DNA of 64,000 nt from positions 310,001 to 374,000 of the forward strand of contig JAFEVB010000025.1 of the NCBI GenBank assembly GCA_032629725.1. Reading direction: 5' to 3'. A program made the translations under genes and the position numbers. Positions within the stretch are counted from its first letter, which is position 1. Each line of letters begins with the position of its first letter. Positions 12,619 through 23,835 of the stretch are shown in pieces. Under the pieces are notes generated by a model, which made no database searches, had not been told where the DNA came from, and saw only the letters and a list, made by a program, of their open reading frames with translations. Source of the DNA: Gremmenia infestans (lineage: Eukaryota; Ascomycota; Leotiomycetes; Helotiales; Hamatocanthoscyphaceae).

Positions 12619-15340
12619 ATGTCAGCGCCATTTAGCTTTGGAGTAGATGCAGGCGCGATCTCCTCCTCCTCTCCCCACAACATCAAGCATCTATCACTTT
12701 TCCAGCACTACCAGAAGAGAAAGAGCGCCAGACCATTCCTCGCGCGGAATGTGCGCGCCGTCTTACACGCTCTGACTACAAGAATGGGTTCTAAAATATC
12801 AAAAATGTCGTCTCCGTTCGCCGGCGTAAAGCATCGACACTCGCCAGAAGTCGAAGACGAAGACGAGGATCTCCAACCGCCAATGAAGCGCCGGCGACTC
12901 AACACATCACATCACCCCCCTAGTGGTGCTGCTACTGAAGATGAGCTGGGCTTTCGCAAGCCGTTTGGTCAGGTGACAAATGAGACAGCAAGACAGCTAT
13001 TCAAGCCGCGGCCAGGGCCTGTGCAACCGTCCGATTTTTATGGCAAGGCGCGAAGGACTGTGCCAGGAAAGCGGCATTTTCCAGACATCACCACTGCTCG
13101 CGAGAACTCTGCTGGTCAAGCTCTTGTGCCTAAGAAGCCGAACGACTTTAAAAAATCTTTGCGCGTCGAAATTACCGAAATTGGCCCAAGACCTAACGAG
13201 GCAGATGTAAGGCTGGCAGTCAAGAAGCCCTTGCAGAAAATCAAATGCAACTTGCTAGTTTCGATATTTGGTCGCAAGAACGAAGCAGAAGGATTCGTCG
13301 AAAGGTGCAGGCGTTCCAAGATATGTACGCTTCACGTTAACTTCGAGGATGGAGTCTTAAAGAGGGCATTTGACGAACCTCAATCGTTCGTCTTCCTCCC
13401 CCACGAATTCTACATGAATCGAAAGTCCAGGACAGTTACGGACAACGACGACGTAATAGAGAACGAGTTTGAATGTACCTTTGGCCTCGCCGATCGGTAT
13501 AGTCTCCAAGTCAGGATAGAGCCTGTGGGGTATCATGAGGCTTGGCCCCCAGTCAATGTTCCTGTAGCCGACGAGTCGGACGAGAACCAGAAAGGATTCG
13601 CAGTATCCAAGCTTATTGAGGATAAAGAGGCTAGTTGGATTGATATTAGTCTCTTGGCCGAGACGAAAGCTTTTATGAACGCTGGCAGGCAGACCCCAAT
13701 CCCAAACCTAAAACTTTCTTTCGGGGCGAAGACGCAACCGTTAGACGACTTTTTGAGTCTCAAGATTTTTTGGGCGCTTCCGAGTCATCTGAGCGTGGTG
13801 ACTTCGAATACTGTAGAAGCCGAGTTTCCCGTCGAGAAGCCGGCAAAGCTTGAAGCTGTTCCTCCAGCATCTCCAGTTCTAACCAAGGCCGAAGAGCTTT
13901 CCATGGCGGAAAGCCCTGCCAATGGTCGTAGAGCTCGAAAACACATCGAATACAACTTGAAAAAGCTAAGTGCTCAAGCTCAAGGTCGTTCCCCGAGAGT
14001 CTACAAACATCGGGAAAGCAATGCGTCGCCCAATGATTCCGGGGTGACTGTGACCTACACACTTGGGAGCTCGGAAGCTGCGGAACTTAATGTCAAGCGG
14101 GAATCAAAAATCTCTGGCTTGATGTGTCCGTTTTGCGGGTGTTCGAATGGATCTGTTAGTCTCTTGACATTTCATCTCCAAAATGAGCATATCACCTATA
14201 AATTCCAGCTTCGACGGGCTGAACCTAGGGTGCAATACTTTATCACAACCGTCAGAAGTCGCCCATCAAACAACGAACTTGGTCGGACTCTTCAGTTTAC
14301 TAAACCCACAACGATATTTGAGCTCGAAAAGTTTCTTAACGGGGACGAATCATGGATAAAATCCCGTTATGGACCGCATCATCACGCCTTGCCTGAGCAT
14401 CTTAGACTTTTACACCTCGAGGGGGGCCAGGGATCTTCTTTATCGTCATCTTCGCTTGGTTCCAGATACAGTTCACCAAATACATCTAACGACACGGATG
14501 ATATGATGGATCTGGAGTCTCGGTTGAAAGCGTTTTCCGCAACGCTACCAGTGAAATCAAATAAAAGGCTGTACGTTCCACATACAGCCAAGCCTCTCTA
14601 TGATACGATTACGAAGCGAGTATTGAAGCCAGGTGAAGAGCTTCCCAATAGCGATGATGAGAAGGAGGAAAGCTGGCTGATGTTAAAGCATCGGGATGCT
14701 ATAAACGACTACACCGACTTGACGGACGAAGAAAAGGAATATATCAATAAGTGGAACCCATTCATTATGGAAGAACACCTGACCAGCGCGAAATATCTCG
14801 GGCACGCCTTGCATCGTTTCGTGTTGGCAAATAGGATGTGGTTCGCAGAAACGCCAGGGAGGGCACATGAATTTCAGAAACAATGCCAGTCATATAAGCT
14901 TCGTGGCATCATTACTCCAGAAACAAGGCTAGAATGTATGAAAATCATTCGGGGGGCTTGTCATGAGAAAGAGAAGCTGAAGTATGAAGGGAATAAAGCC
15001 GGCAAGAGGAAGAATGAGCAGAGTTCGAAGGAGGATGTTGAGATGACCGGGAATGATCAACTTGATGCCGAAACGAAGGAAAGTTTTCCCAAACTTCGGG
15101 ATGCAACGCGCTGCATTTGCGTTGAACATGTAGAGTGGGCTGATAGGGTTATCTGTGCTGGTTCATCCGCCAGTGTAAGTATTTCGCTCTGATATCAATC
15201 TCGTAACACCAAGCTGACTGTCCTTACAGAAATGCCCTGGTAGATTCTACCACCGCGAATGCGCAAAGAAGTCAGGCCGTCCAGTCAAAGGGAAGTGGCT
15301 GTGCGACCATTGCTTTTCACTCGAAGCTCCTGCATCATAA
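12619..15340 (+). CDS. suz12: PRC2 subunit SUZ12 (VEFS-box protein)
   Basis: Two exons (12619-15174 and 15230-15340; donor GTAAGT, acceptor TTACAG) give about 888 aa. SUZ12 is a core subunit of Polycomb repressive complex 2, which methylates histone H3 lysine 27 in the nucleus. The diagnostic VEFS box lies at about residues 680-780 (DEEKEYINKWNPFIMEEH, LHRFVLANRMWF, ECMKIIRG). A C2H2 finger typical of the family is at about 502-525 (CPFCGCSNGS...HLQNEH). The C-terminus, completed only by exon 2, reads as a PHD-like finger: CICVEH, VICAG, KCPGRFYHREC, WLCDHC. The N-terminus is basic with a KRRRL nuclear signal. The first in-frame ATG (12619) is used, but ATGs at 12784 and 12805 are equally reasonable starts and would drop 55-62 residues. 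Confidence 0.9.
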
Positions 15341-16494
15341 AGGACGGCATTATATCCAGGGTCGGGAATTAGCATGGAGTTGGCAGGCGGGACATGTTTT
15401 TAATCTTGGGCAATGTATATTACTTGTATGTATAAAATCTTAGGGTGGTGGTTGGGGGCTTTGGGTAAGGGGATGGGATGGGATATGGGGCATGCATGTA
15501 TGCAGTGGGACATTTGATTGCCAGCTTGAATTATCAGGTACACTGGGGCAGCACCCTATGCAAACCAAAGCAAAGCAAAAGATATATTCAAACTTGAGAA
15601 TAGTTTTTTTTGACATCACGTGATACATATAATGTTCATCTCACGCGGATTGGTCGCCTTACGATGGGACGATAACTATGATTGGGTTGAGGCTCCATAT
15701 GGCTGTACATATCACATGTAGGCGCCTTGCTTTGCGTTGCTTTCTTGGGAGAGAAGCAACAGTTCGCGGAGTCTAAAAATATAACAATTAACTTACATAG
15801 AACCCATTATCACTTGTGAGGGTACCATTTCTACTGTTCGTTCTCTTGCAGAGCGTTGTTTCGTCTATTCTATTTTTGCTGGGGAGGGGAGACGCGGCGG
15901 CGAACTAGAGTTACCATCGGAAAAGCCATCCGCCCGTCAGGGCAGGGTAAGCGTGACGAAATCCGCCCCCAAACCAGAGCCCAATACGTACCAACACCAA
16001 CCAGTCCAGTCCATACAGTCCAGTGGTGGGGGTTAATCGCAGAAACATAGACTCTTGAAACCTGCAAGCATACTGTACGGTACGAGTAATCTTCACCACA
16101 ACACAACCCCACCGTCTCTCCCTGACAACTCCCAGTCCACAACATCTCGACACATGACAATTGTCGCTGCCCATCTGGAGTCGCGTATGCTGCTGTCGCG
16201 CTACTCTCTTGGTGGGTTGCCGTGCTTTGCGACAATGAATAGCCCTTGACTGGGAATCTATAGCTGCCGACCTCACTTGACCGCGGTGTTACATTACAAT
16301 ACGATACCTTGTCAAGACGATTTCAACATCTCGACACGCTACGAATCTAAAGCCTCTCTCGCTGATGTGCTATCCTCTTCGCTCTTTCTCCGCTATTTCC
16401 AAGTTCTTTCAGCCTCAAATCTACGACAAAGAAAGAAATCTCCGAATACACTCTCGACATCAACCCGCTATTTGATACACACGTTTACGCTACG
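15341..16494. other. intergenic, promoter of the downstream gene
   Basis: It holds a CAAAG pentanucleotide run (15565-15580), a CACGTGA box (15617-15623), a second GCTTTGC cluster at 15727-15741 and CAGTCCAGTCC short repeats at 15999-16023. Several open frames overlap on both strands without any motif. No gene is called. Confidence 0.5.
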
Positions 16495-19236
16495 ATGGAG
16501 GGTGGGAAGGCCAAGTCGGGCGCTTTCAAGGCCGGTTTGAGCGGGGTGGACAAGCAAATTGCAGACCTAAAAGACCGTTACCTACCCCACGTACGTTCCC
16601 ATCACATCCCTCTTTGTCCCGCATCCTTGCTCACATCACACCTTCCCAGATCCCCCATCTCCTCTCAATAAACACAGACTACCCCTACCTCCCCGAGTTC
16701 CCACACGAGAACCAAAACACGCCTTTTAGATGGTGGGAAGTCAAGGCGCTACAGTACATGACGCTGGTTAGCGACGGCGAGCGCGGCATCGCTATGGCAA
16801 AGGGGAACTGGGAAGAAGAGTACGCGGCTCCTCCTAGCGCAAGTGCGAGGAGTAGTGTTGGGACACCGAACACGGCTGGCAAGGAGAGGGATCCGAGAAA
16901 GGCGGCGGTGAAGTACTCATTGAAGGATTATAAGGGTATGAAAGAGACGGGCGTGAAGCCGTCGCCGAGGGCGAATGCTGCGGAGGTAGAGCGCAAACCG
17001 GGACATACAAGGAGTATCAGTAACGTCTCGCTGGGTACGCCAACGGCGAGTGTTCAATCGTTAGAGGAGCCTAGGCAGAATGGCACCAGTGGGTCGGCTA
17101 GAATTGGGGTTTCTGCGAGAGAAGAGAAGTATGTTCTTTCATATTATATACCTTGGTTATGAATCAATGCTAACCAAGTTCACTAGGTCCACGGCACCTC
17201 GATCGGGTCAGCCCGAAGCAAGAGAAAAGGCGCGCCCAAGTGCGAATGGCCACCGCGATTCATTACACGGCAAGGACTCCAAGGTTCAGAAACTCGAACA
17301 TCACACTCTAGCTCCACCCAAGCATGCCCTCCCTCCTCGACCACAATCACCAGCTCGTGAGAAGCACACATCTGATACGAAGCCTCAGAAGAGGCCTTTG
17401 GAGTCGGCATCAACTCCTGCTGAGAAGCGGACTAAAGTTGAGCAGTCGAGAACCCCCTCAGGCTCTATTCTCCGGAAATCAGACCCTCGACCAGAAAAGC
17501 AATTACCGACGAAGTCTCAAAAAGAGCAAGCTCGATCTTCACAAGACTCTCCCCACTCACGCAAGGCCACTCCCATTCCAAAACCAATCGATACAAAATC
17601 TTCTTCAAGGTCAAGTTTAAATAAACCTTTAGACCTTCCACCACTTTTATCCCCACTACCTGCGGATCTCGATAATGGACCTCTCTCACAATCTCCTGGA
17701 TTTTCACATCTGAAGAAGTTGGAATCGGGAAGGAACTCGTCTTCAAATACGCCATCGAAGTCTAGACTTGGCTCTGATACAATTATTGTCAAGGGTCATA
17801 AACCACTACCCGACATATCAACCCCCATTGATTCGTCACCCCTCTCAACTCCGCCAAAATCTCAATCTCCTTTTCACCTACCACGAATCCTGTCACCTGG
17901 TCTGCCAGAGCCTATTGAGCAAGAGTTACACAGGCTGCAACAGAAAGCGCAAATTACTAATACAGTTGAAGCGCGACATGAGAAGGCACGCCAGCCTGGT
18001 GCACCTGGTGTTGCACAAAAGACACCAAGAACGAAAGTTGGACATCCACCCAAGCCAGAGAGAGAAAGAGCCGAAGCTCCATCGAGTCTCATCATTAAGC
18101 TTAAGTACAAGAAGCAAAGCAGAAAGACAATTGAACGCATGCTCCAGCTCAGGCCAACGCCAAATAAGGAATATACCCCTGCGGAATCGCATCGCAAAAC
18201 TGCAATTCCACCATTTGTACCGCCTAAAGATAAAGATTCTACATCTGATTCAGAAGATGCTCCATTAGCAGTACCAGTACCGAAAGCTATAGCGCCCAGT
18301 AGAAAGCGGCCTTCCACAGAATTACCGCGCGCTTCAGAACCGCCACCCAAACGTTTGAAGCCCGACGGCATTGACTCCGCAAGATCCAACAACAACCCTG
18401 TCAAACAAGCCTTCAAATCTCCAGCCGTGAGCGGACCACCAGATCGCAATCTTTTATCTACCCCCAAAAGAGGAGACGCCATGAAAACCGTCGCCATGCG
18501 CCGCGTAGACTCCTCCGATACCAACGCCCGCACGCCCCAGGCAATTTCTACCTCTACGCCCGCATCTGCGGAGAAGCCCCGTCTCAACGGAAATCCGTCT
18601 TCCAATTCCACCTCTACTTCGAATAGCGAGATTGACAAGATGCGCACCGAAGAAAAGCGTCTCACAGCACAAGCAAGCAAGCTCAAGCACAAAATGGATG
18701 ATATCCTAAAACCACAACTCGTAGCCTCAGCCGCCCAACGCGATGATGGACAGCGAAGACTTGCGTTTAGCACTGGGCTGGAATGTATTTGTCTATACAT
18801 GAACGCGTTCTCCATCAACGCGCGTATACTTCGGATGCAGGGCCAGAATTTGATTCTCGCAGTGCAGAATTGGGAATCTGTGTTAAAACTGTGGGCGTTC
18901 ATGGATCAGCACATGCGCGATATCCCCGTGCTACATGCACTGTCTGCACGTCTCGGCGCGCTATGCAGGGAGGAATTAAGGAGGGTGTACTTGGATCCTG
19001 GCGCGAGGGCACACAAGGAGGGGGAGGCGAAGTTGATGGAAAATCTAAAGGGGAATGAGAGGGACGGGTATGGGCTTTGGAGAAGGGCTAATGGACAGGC
19101 GGGGTGTCTGAGGGAATTGGGTGTTCAGGAGGTGCTTGGGCCTTGGAGTACGGTGGTTGATGCGATGGGGTTTTCCATGGAGGTTTTGGGACAGTTTTCA
19201 AAGAGGGAGAGGGTTGGGTGGAAGAAGGATGTTTAG
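16495..19236 (+). CDS. possible Ell-binding (Ebp1/AFF4-CHD-like) super elongation complex protein
   Basis: Three exons (16495-16590, 16650-17128, 17187-19236) give about 874 aa with consistent phases. Residues 1-90 are an ordered block including PFRWWEVKALQYM. The middle 500 residues are Ser/Pro/Lys-rich and disordered with many basic clusters. The C-terminal 190 residues are predicted helical: SKLKHKMDDILKP, LECICLYMNAFSIN, SVLKLWAFMDQHMRD and LGALCREELRRVYL. Their spacing and sequence resemble the C-terminal homology domain of metazoan AFF4/AF4 and fission-yeast Ebp1, the scaffold that binds the elongation factor ELL. The nuclear role in RNA polymerase II elongation is inferred from that resemblance only. 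The gene itself is well supported by open frame length and introns. Confidence 0.7.
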
Positions 19237-20223
19237 GCACGCAAGCTATGCGAGACGCGTCTGGAGTCTCTATGGATGGGAAGGAGGGAGCGGGTGTTAA
19301 TGAAATTGGCGTTTTCGGAATGGGCGGGTTATCTCAGGCAATTGGGACTATGATGGCACTATACCCTTGATACATATCTGGCTTGCTTTGCTTTGCTTTG
19401 CTTTATGGAAGGGAAGGGAAACGAAAGGAAATGGAAATGGATTTGTAGATTTAGAAGATTAAATAGGGATCGGGAATTCGAGAGATATGAATATAAATAC
19501 CTACAATATATATACATATATGTGGAATTATACGCGAAACTGATATTTAAGGGGTACTGTAGTGATAAGTGTCGTTTTGTCTGGGTTCATGACGTAAAAT
19601 TCCGTTTTCAGATTTGTTGCATTTCGCGGAAAATACTCAGGTTGACCTAAGTTCACCCAAGTTTACTTAAGTTGTTTGAAGGTCACATGCGTATGTTAGT
19701 CATGATTTAGTCGTGACTCCCTTTTTAAGAAGCCATGCCATCTATCTATCCTTGATGTAATTCTTCTCTCGCGAATCATATTATCGACAGCCTTAAATTT
19801 CTTTCATGTTCAGATACTCACTGCATTAAGGTAAAGGGGGTATATAAAATGCTGCAAGGCATTGAGTTGCCAAGGCAGTTTCTAAGGCTGACGCTTAGCC
19901 CTGGTGGCCTGCGTTGTTGATTCTGTTCCGTTTCAATTTGGGGAGGCTTTTAGATTGGTAGCTTGGGAGTTTCTGGCCCGCTTATTATATGTTTTGTTTT
20001 TATCTCTATTCAGGTGACGCAGTACGCAAGGTTTCAGCATTATTAGGCTGATTAGCGATATTGGTGGCTGTGTCGCAACTTCCTGTGCTGCGGGAGCCTT
20101 ACGCCTCCTTTCGATGATCAAATACCTACAGGCTTTTCTCTTCCTGCTTTATCGTTCTCTTTCTTTCCCATCAATATTGGAATTTTTGCACTGCTTTTAT
20201 CATTCCAATATACATCTCTCGAT
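19237..20223. other. intergenic with GCTTT repeat
   Basis: It contains a GCTTT pentanucleotide run at 19382-19404 and an AT-rich stretch from 19440 to 19560 with TATATA tracts. The 20.1 kb part serves as promoter for the HET gene. No gene is seen. Confidence 0.55.
19382..19404. repeat. GCTTT pentanucleotide run
   Basis: About four to five copies of GCTTT occur here. The same motif, or its complement CAAAG, occurs as short runs at 9283, 12500, 15565 and 27833, always between genes. Confidence 0.8.
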
Positions 20224-22029
20224 ATGGCATACGCAGAACTGGACAGAAGCCAGAATCTCATCCGGCTGCTGCACCTCAGCCCAGCCTCGTCCCAAGAAGC
20301 TACCATCAAGTGCCGCTTCACTGTTGTTTTGCTCGATGATAAACCGGATTATGAGGCTTTGTCGTATGCATGGGGAGATGTCACCGATACTCGTTCGATT
20401 GAAGTCGAGGGGAAATCGAGGGCAATCACTTCAAATCTCCACTTGGCTTTGAAATATCTTCGGCTTGAGGATAAAGAACGGACTCTATGGGCTGATGCCC
20501 TTTGCATCAATCAAGCGGACCTCAAAGAAAGAACGCATCAAGTTTCGCGAATGAAATCGATCTACGGCCAGGCAACTCAGGTTGTGGTGTGGCTCGGTGA
20601 AGCCTGGGAGGGTAGTGACATTACCATGGAATTCTTGCGGAAATTAGCAGAGGATAACAGCCTTCACTTGGATCCCTCGCAAGGGCCAAGTATTTCTGTC
20701 GATGGGCTAGATCTGGATTCCTCGGAACTTCGTAGCCATATCATCCGTTTTTTCAACCTCCCTTGGTGGAACCGGACATGGACGGTGCAGGAGTTCGTCC
20801 TCGCTCAAAAGCTAGTCTTTCAATGCTCTCGATATCTGATTACTCGCGAGATTATGCTTGCGGCAACTGATAACTTCTTCAGTCACAATACTATGTGTTG
20901 CGCTCAACAAAATAGCGTACGCGTTCCTGATGAAAGATCTGGTGCTAGCGTTATCAAGTCTTGTGCAAAGGCGATTCAATTACAGTATACTCTTCGTTTA
21001 AGAAAACACGGGTCATACAGCGTACTAGAGGCACTTTTGACCTTTGGTATTCGAGAAGTCACTGATCCTCGTGATAAGTTATACGGCATGCTGGGCTTAG
21101 GGACTGGAGAATATACCGACCTTGTGGACGCTGATTATACAATATCCCCAGAAGAAGCATGCGAAGCTGTTATTATCAAGTCAGTTGAAAGGACAGGAAA
21201 ACTCGAGTTTCTTAGCCATTTGGTTGGATACCAGAATCCGAAGTTTCCATCATTCATACCGGATTGGACGGGGTCAACTCAGAGGACCATTTCCCCAAAT
21301 CGTGTACATCAAGCCGAGTTCTTCAACGCTTCACTAGATACTCCAGCCAACTGGAATGCAATTGGTCGCGGGATAGCTAGTTCATCAGCAATTAAATTCG
21401 ATGTCATTACGTCCACTAGTTACCACACCGGTAAATCCTTGCTCGATTACAATTTCGTTCCAGAGTTCTTGAAAGAGCTGCACAGACTTGCTGGCATCGA
21501 GGGCTCGGAGGAAAACGTGTTGTACGGCCACACCACTGATTCGAGACTGTTAGCACTCTGGTACTCGTTATGTGGAGGGGTCGAAAAATATACACAGGAG
21601 TTGGAGATTCATATAAGACGTATCAAAGAACCTGCAGATCTTTCAAAGTACACAAGATGGATGAATTATGTCATAGCAAGTCGTCAACAAAGGGTTGAAC
21701 TCTGGGACTCTGAAGGGGAATTAATGCACAAAAACATCATAGAAGCAACCTATGGTAGAAGGTTCTTTAATACCAGAAAAGGATACTTTGTATTCGGGCC
21801 CGAGACATGCGAAGTGGGAGATATAGTTGTCGTCTTGGCTGGCGGCAACTTGCCTTATGTTATTCGCCCTGTACCAAGCACGGACGAGTTCTGGGCAGCA
21901 AACAAACTGTGCGCAAGGACATGCTATCGTATGCTCGGAGATTCATACGTTCACGGTATTATGGACGGCGAAGTATTGAAGCTTGGAGACGAAAGTGCGC
22001 GGAAATGGCAAGAGATGGTTTTCATATAA
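20224..22029 (+). CDS. heterokaryon incompatibility (HET) domain protein
   Basis: A single-exon gene of 601 aa. The HET domain spans about residues 38-190 with its signature blocks YEALSYAWGD, TSNLHLALKYLR, LWADALCINQ (here WADALCINQADLKERTHQVS) and YGQATQVVVWLGE, followed by WWNRTWTVQEFVLA. A middle block (LLTFGIREVTDPRDKLYGMLGL) and a C-terminal block (GYFVFGPETCEVGD, SYVHGIMDGE) are the usual partners in full-length fungal HET proteins. The family acts in non-self recognition, triggering cell death when incompatible hyphae fuse. Most paralogues have no assigned allele specificity and none can be given here. The frame is intact, unlike its right-hand neighbours. The first ATG fits the family N-terminus. 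Confidence 0.92.
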   Translation: MAYAELDRSQNLIRLLHLSPASSQEATIKCRFTVVLLDDKPDYEALSYAWGDVTDTRSIEVEGKSRAITSNLHLALKYLRLEDKERTLWADALCINQADLKERTHQVSRMKSIYGQATQVVVWLGEAWEGSDITMEFLRKLAEDNSLHLDPSQGPSISVDGLDLDSSELRSHIIRFFNLPWWNRTWTVQEFVLAQKLVFQCSRYLITREIMLAATDNFFSHNTMCCAQQNSVRVPDERSGASVIKSCAKAIQLQYTLRLRKHGSYSVLEALLTFGIREVTDPRDKLYGMLGLGTGEYTDLVDADYTISPEEACEAVIIKSVERTGKLEFLSHLVGYQNPKFPSFIPDWTGSTQRTISPNRVHQAEFFNASLDTPANWNAIGRGIASSSAIKFDVITSTSYHTGKSLLDYNFVPEFLKELHRLAGIEGSEENVLYGHTTDSRLLALWYSLCGGVEKYTQELEIHIRRIKEPADLSKYTRWMNYVIASRQQRVELWDSEGELMHKNIIEATYGRRFFNTRKGYFVFGPETCEVGDIVVVLAGGNLPYVIRPVPSTDEFWAANKLCARTCYRMLGDSYVHGIMDGEVLKLGDESARKWQEMVFI

Positions 22030-22054
22030 TGGCTCGGATACTGTGCGACTATCA

Positions 22055-23210
22055 AACAGAGATGAAAGAAACAGCACCACCTTCCTGGCCGAAATTCTCC
22101 ACGCTGGAAATCCACAGCGGCCTGCAAACTCTCCAGTCCTCTCCCCTCCATCACTGGCTCAGGAGCCGGCCCCAACGCTCCCATCTCAAGCGCCTTCGGC
22201 ACAAATTCTTCAAAGACAGCTTTCCCAACACCATTACCCAAAATGGAAAGCGCCCGTGTCTTCTTGATCGAAATCTCTACTGGGGGCTTGAGCAAAGCTG
22301 GCGTGGTGGTGACCACGAACTGGACCTCTTCGGTCAAACGGTCATTGAACGGGACGTCCATTACCGACTGCGTCGAAGGGCCCATCCCAGGTCTTGCCGT
22401 TGAAGACACTGATGAGATCCGGAATTACGGTCGGGCTGGGCTGATATAGTCGGAGACTTGACTAGCTAGTTATCGAGCTTCGTGTCATGCTGAAAGTTTT
22501 TCGGCGAGCATGTTGTGAAGACCGCGTAGCTGGCTGTAACTGCGGTCTTGGGATTCGAATACGGAGTTGCCTTGTTCGAGAATACTCCGAGAGAGGAAAA
22601 GTCCCCAGATTTACTTTGGGGATTTGACGGGACTATCCGAATATAACGTAGAGGAGACGCTTATACACATTGCATAGCACAGCTCCCAACAGACGAAGCA
22701 ATTCCCCAAACCAAGATATCCGCGTCTGTAACTTTTCATGCCGTCTTAATTGGAACTTGCAAAGCGAGATGCGCGGGGTTAAAAAGCGCCGAAGTAGCAG
22801 TAACAAGACCAACGGCAGCACAACAGCCCTCTCAAACGAGCAAAGACTATTACCCCCCGAATCCCACTTGCCAATTCAACTCACAGGGCAAAGAAAACAC
22901 TCCTGAAATGCCTTCTCCTCATCCCCGTCCGTCGCTAGCGAGCCCGGGGGGTACTACCTATACACCGATCGCCGCTCTTGAAACGGGATACGTGGGGACT
23001 GCTACGACGGCGCCGGCGACATCGTGGTCTAGGATGGTGGGGTGTATGAGGTGGATTTAGATCTTGCCGTTGATAGGGTTATGGCTATGGCTGGTGTGGC
23101 TTTTCTTCAGGATTTGAGTTTCGGCTGGGTTGACGAGGGGGTTGGGCAAGGACCAAGGTTTGGAAGGGGTGGTTTTTGGTTGGTGGCAGCTGGGCGGCGG
23201 TGTTGGATAG
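22055..23210 (-). pseudogene. decayed CipB-like zinc-type (MDR) oxidoreductase
   Basis: The minus strand shows an ordered series of MDR-family blocks split among all three frames. From the 5' end they are SNTAAQLPP (about 23185-23210), LVNPAE and NPINGKI followed by a stop (23057-23059, TAA where the family has a glutamine), HPTILDHDVAG, RFKSGD, LVTATSALFNPAHLALQ, TDADILVWG, PTVIPDLISVFNGKTWDG, and a long C-terminal block with VQFVVTTTPALLKPPVE and GRGLESLQAAVDF. The order and spacing match a medium-chain dehydrogenase/reductase of about 350 aa. At least one stop and several frame changes make it non-functional. It sits tail-to-tail with the HET gene, only about 25 bp from its stop codon. Confidence 0.75.
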
Positions 23211-23835
23211 CGGTGGGAGTGGAATAGATTTGTGTGTGATGGGAATCTAGAAGTCTGGGGTACGTTACGCCGTTTATCTGTTAGGGGATTTGAGGTTTCC
23301 GTATGCATGTAAGTAGCCTAGGATAAAGTAACCAGACGTGACGAAGAAGACGAATAATGAAAGATGACTGACTGGAAGCTTAAAACTTCCGAGAAAATGG
23401 ATTTTAAGAGGCGATATGAATGTTGATATTAGTACAAATCATTTACCTCTAATTTAAGCAAGTACGTATGGTACTTATTTGAAGGTCTTCTTGATATATA
23501 TATATCTTGTAGCCCCTCCTTTCCCACCCCCTCTGGATATTCTTAGATCCCGAGGATTTATAATCTATATATCTATATATATATGTGATGTGGAAGGCTG
23601 GAATCCAGGGCCAGCCACCTCACTTGCTATCCGCTCATTCGATTTCAATTCCAAGTATTTTTGTTTGGTTTGGTTTAGCTCTTCGTTTTTCCCTTTCTTT
23701 ACTTTACTTTGTGGTAGTCAGATCAGATACTACTCCGGACAGATACTAGAAAGCATCTATGTACGCGCAATACTAAACTCAAAATGTATCCCTCCCTCCA
23801 CTTCTGCACAATGGCTACTATAACGCCAGCGGCAG
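23211..23835. other. intergenic, AT-rich
   Basis: No gene is seen. A TATATA-rich stretch at 23493-23584 lies ahead of the monooxygenase remnant. The FAD-binding N-terminal half expected of that monooxygenase is not recognisable here. Confidence 0.5.
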
